This document shows, piece after piece, positions 5,717 through 7,006 of a DNA stretch of 7,006 nucleotides (its first letter is position 1; every line of letters begins with the position of its first letter). The position numbers and the translations under genes were made by a program. The notes beneath the pieces were generated by a model, which saw nothing but the letters and a program-made list of their open reading frames with translations, was not told where the DNA came from and did not search any database. This DNA comes from Actinomycetota bacterium (GTDB lineage Bacteria; Actinomycetota; Actinomycetes; Streptosporangiales; Streptosporangiaceae), in assembly GCA_003140115.1 (NCBI GenBank), contig PLIQ01000099.1, positions 1 through 7,006 on the forward strand. Direction: 5' to 3'.

Positions 5717-7006
5717 GCCGACGCCAGTCCACGAGCACTGGCTGAGCCGGCGCCGGCTGCTGATCGCGAACGGGGCATTCGCGATCTACGCCACTGCCCT
5801 GGCCGTGGATACCGGGCATGCGGACCGGACCTGGGCCATCTGGGCGGCGGCGGGCTACGGGGTGACGACAGTTATCTTCTGGCTCACCCGTCACAAGAAC
5901 GTACCGCTCATTTTGCCGCTGCTGGTGGCGCTGGCCGGAGCGCTGGCCGCCCCGGTGACCTGGCTGGCGACCAGAGTGGCGCCGACCGCCGAGGTGAGGG
6001 TGATCTCGCAGTCGGCGGTCCTGCTGCTGCAGCACGGCACGCCGTACCTGCCGCCGGGGCAACTGGACAGCTGGCTGTCCTACAACCCGTACCTGCCGGT
6101 CATGGCGGTGTTCGGGATGCCCAAGGCGCTGGGGGCGACCGGGTTGTTCGCCGATCCCCGGGTGTGGCTGACGGCGGTGTCCATCGTGTTGATCTGGGCG
6201 GCGTTCAGCGTCGCCGCACCGCACCGGCACTGCGACGGCTGCCGGCACGGGGTCCTGCTGTCGACCGTGTTCATCGCGGCCTCCCCGGTGATCGCGTTCC
6301 CGCTGGCGGTCGGGATCACCGACCCGCCGGTGATCGCGCTGATGTTCCTCACGCTGGCGCTGATCGCCAGGCCGTCCGGGCTGATCCGGGCCGCGGCCGC
6401 CCTCGGGGTCGCGGCGGCCATGAAGGCCACCGCGTGGCCCGCGGTCCCGGTCTTCACCGCGATGCTGACCGCGCGGGACGGGGCCAGGAAGGCGTGGCGC
6501 TTCGCCGCGGCCACGATCGTCATCGCGATCGGGCTATCCGTCCTGTTCGCCCCCGCCGGGCTGGCTAACCCGTATGCGTTCCTGCAGAACACGGTGTTGT
6601 TCCCGCTCGGCCTGACCAAGCACAAGACCCCGGCGGCCAGCCCGCTGCCCGGGCACCTGCTGGCCGATACCGGGATGGCCGGTCACTGGGCCGCGGTGGG
6701 CCTGCTGGTCGCGGCGGGAGTCGCCTTCGTGGTGTGGCTCATCGTCCGGCCGCCGCGCGACACGCGGGCCGCCGCGTGGCGCCTGGCCGTCGGGCTGACG
6801 GTCATGTTCACGCTGGCCCCGGCCACCCGGTGGGGCTACTTCGTGTACCCGATCGGGCTGGTCGGGTGGCTGCTGCTGACCCGCCCGCCGACCGTCGGGG
6901 CCGGGGCCGCGGCCGTGCGCCCGCCGATCGAGATCCCGGCTCCGGCGGCCGGCGAACAGAGCCTGCCCGCGGGCGCGCGCTCGTTAGTGCCCTCCCAGGG
7001 CCCTCC
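5688..7006 (+). CDS. Polytopic membrane protein, GT-C/GT87-like (DUF2029-type) mannosyltransferase candidate, 3' partial
   Basis: 439 codons are open to the window end with no stop. GTG 5688 is the only plausible start: an in-frame TAG lies at 5646-5648 and no other start codon falls between. Its ribosome binding site is weak (GGGA 8 bases upstream). Hydrophobic segments lie at about 24-41, 48-66, 73-94, 159-176, 189-209, 213-227, 232-262, 271-290, 333-353 and 365-398. The first large loop holds HGTPYLPPGQ and SYNPYLPV, resembling the G-x-PY and Y-P-P-L motifs of GT-C enzymes. Later AAAMKATAWPAVP and LAPATRWGYFVYP resemble conserved GT87/DUF2029 segments. That family moves mannose from polyprenyl phosphate to lipid or glycan acceptors outside the membrane. 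Glu102 or Asp127 could be the loop acid. HRHCDGCRHG (179-188) is unusual. A Pro/Ala-rich hydrophilic tail begins near 400. Substrate is unknown; the family call is by motif only. Confidence 0.75.
   Translation, partial: MEYTQVAGREPTPVHEHWLSRRRLLIANGAFAIYATALAVDTGHADRTWAIWAAAGYGVTTVIFWLTRHKNVPLILPLLVALAGALAAPVTWLATRVAPTAEVRVISQSAVLLLQHGTPYLPPGQLDSWLSYNPYLPVMAVFGMPKALGATGLFADPRVWLTAVSIVLIWAAFSVAAPHRHCDGCRHGVLLSTVFIAASPVIAFPLAVGITDPPVIALMFLTLALIARPSGLIRAAAALGVAAAMKATAWPAVPVFTAMLTARDGARKAWRFAAATIVIAIGLSVLFAPAGLANPYAFLQNTVLFPLGLTKHKTPAASPLPGHLLADTGMAGHWAAVGLLVAAGVAFVVWLIVRPPRDTRAAAWRLAVGLTVMFTLAPATRWGYFVYPIGLVGWLLLTRPPTVGAGAAAVRPPIEIPAPAAGEQSLPAGARSLVPSQGP

Noticed and set aside
5529..6625. Minus-strand open frames opposite the GTG-started membrane gene
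   Set aside because: Their composition is Arg/Gln/Pro or Ala/Thr rich without recognisable motifs, while the plus frame gives a coherent polytopic membrane protein with GT-C-like motifs.

Overview
The window comes from a high-GC actinobacterium. The evidence is the mtrA-mtrB-lpqB operon, which is an actinobacterial signature, strong G/C bias at third codon positions, frequent GTG starts, and an MtrA whose N-terminus (MKGRVLVVDDD) recalls Streptomyces-type MtrA. I cannot fix the genus. All assignments come from reading the sequence and remembered family features; no search was run.

Layout. From right to left on the minus strand (about 4553 to 72) lies the compact operon mtrA (response regulator), mtrB (sensor histidine kinase) and lpqB (lipoprotein). 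The gap between mtrA and mtrB is 14 bp, and mtrB and lpqB overlap by 8 bp (GTGGCTAG). The operon ends in a G/C-skewed 22-bp tandem repeat (about 1-89) that contains the lpqB stop codon. Divergent from mtrA, across a roughly 280-bp regulatory gap, is ung on the plus strand (4836-5537), encoding a family-1 uracil-DNA glycosylase. A 150-bp, AT-richer spacer follows, with a nested set of inverted repeats. Then comes a GTG-started gene for a polytopic membrane protein (5688 to beyond 7006) that resembles GT-C / GT87 (DUF2029-type) polyprenyl-phosphate-dependent mannosyltransferases. It is cut by the window end.

How the genes work together. MtrB senses an envelope or cell-cycle cue and phosphorylates MtrA, which controls cell-wall and division genes in actinobacteria. 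LpqB is the lipoprotein that, in mycobacteria, interacts with the MtrB extracytoplasmic domain and modulates it. The membrane glycosyltransferase-like gene would also act at the envelope, but nothing here ties it to MtrAB. ung is a DNA-repair gene that shares only the divergent intergenic region with mtrA.

The core genes are ordinary. The points worth a second look are: a possibly leaderless ung promoter with an inverted repeat over its -35; a Tyr in place of the usual intercalating Leu of UNG; a four-cysteine linker in LpqB; the G-quadruplex-capable tandem repeat at the operon end; the nested inverted repeats after ung; and a His/Cys cluster in the membrane protein. I see no convincing undescribed multi-gene system.
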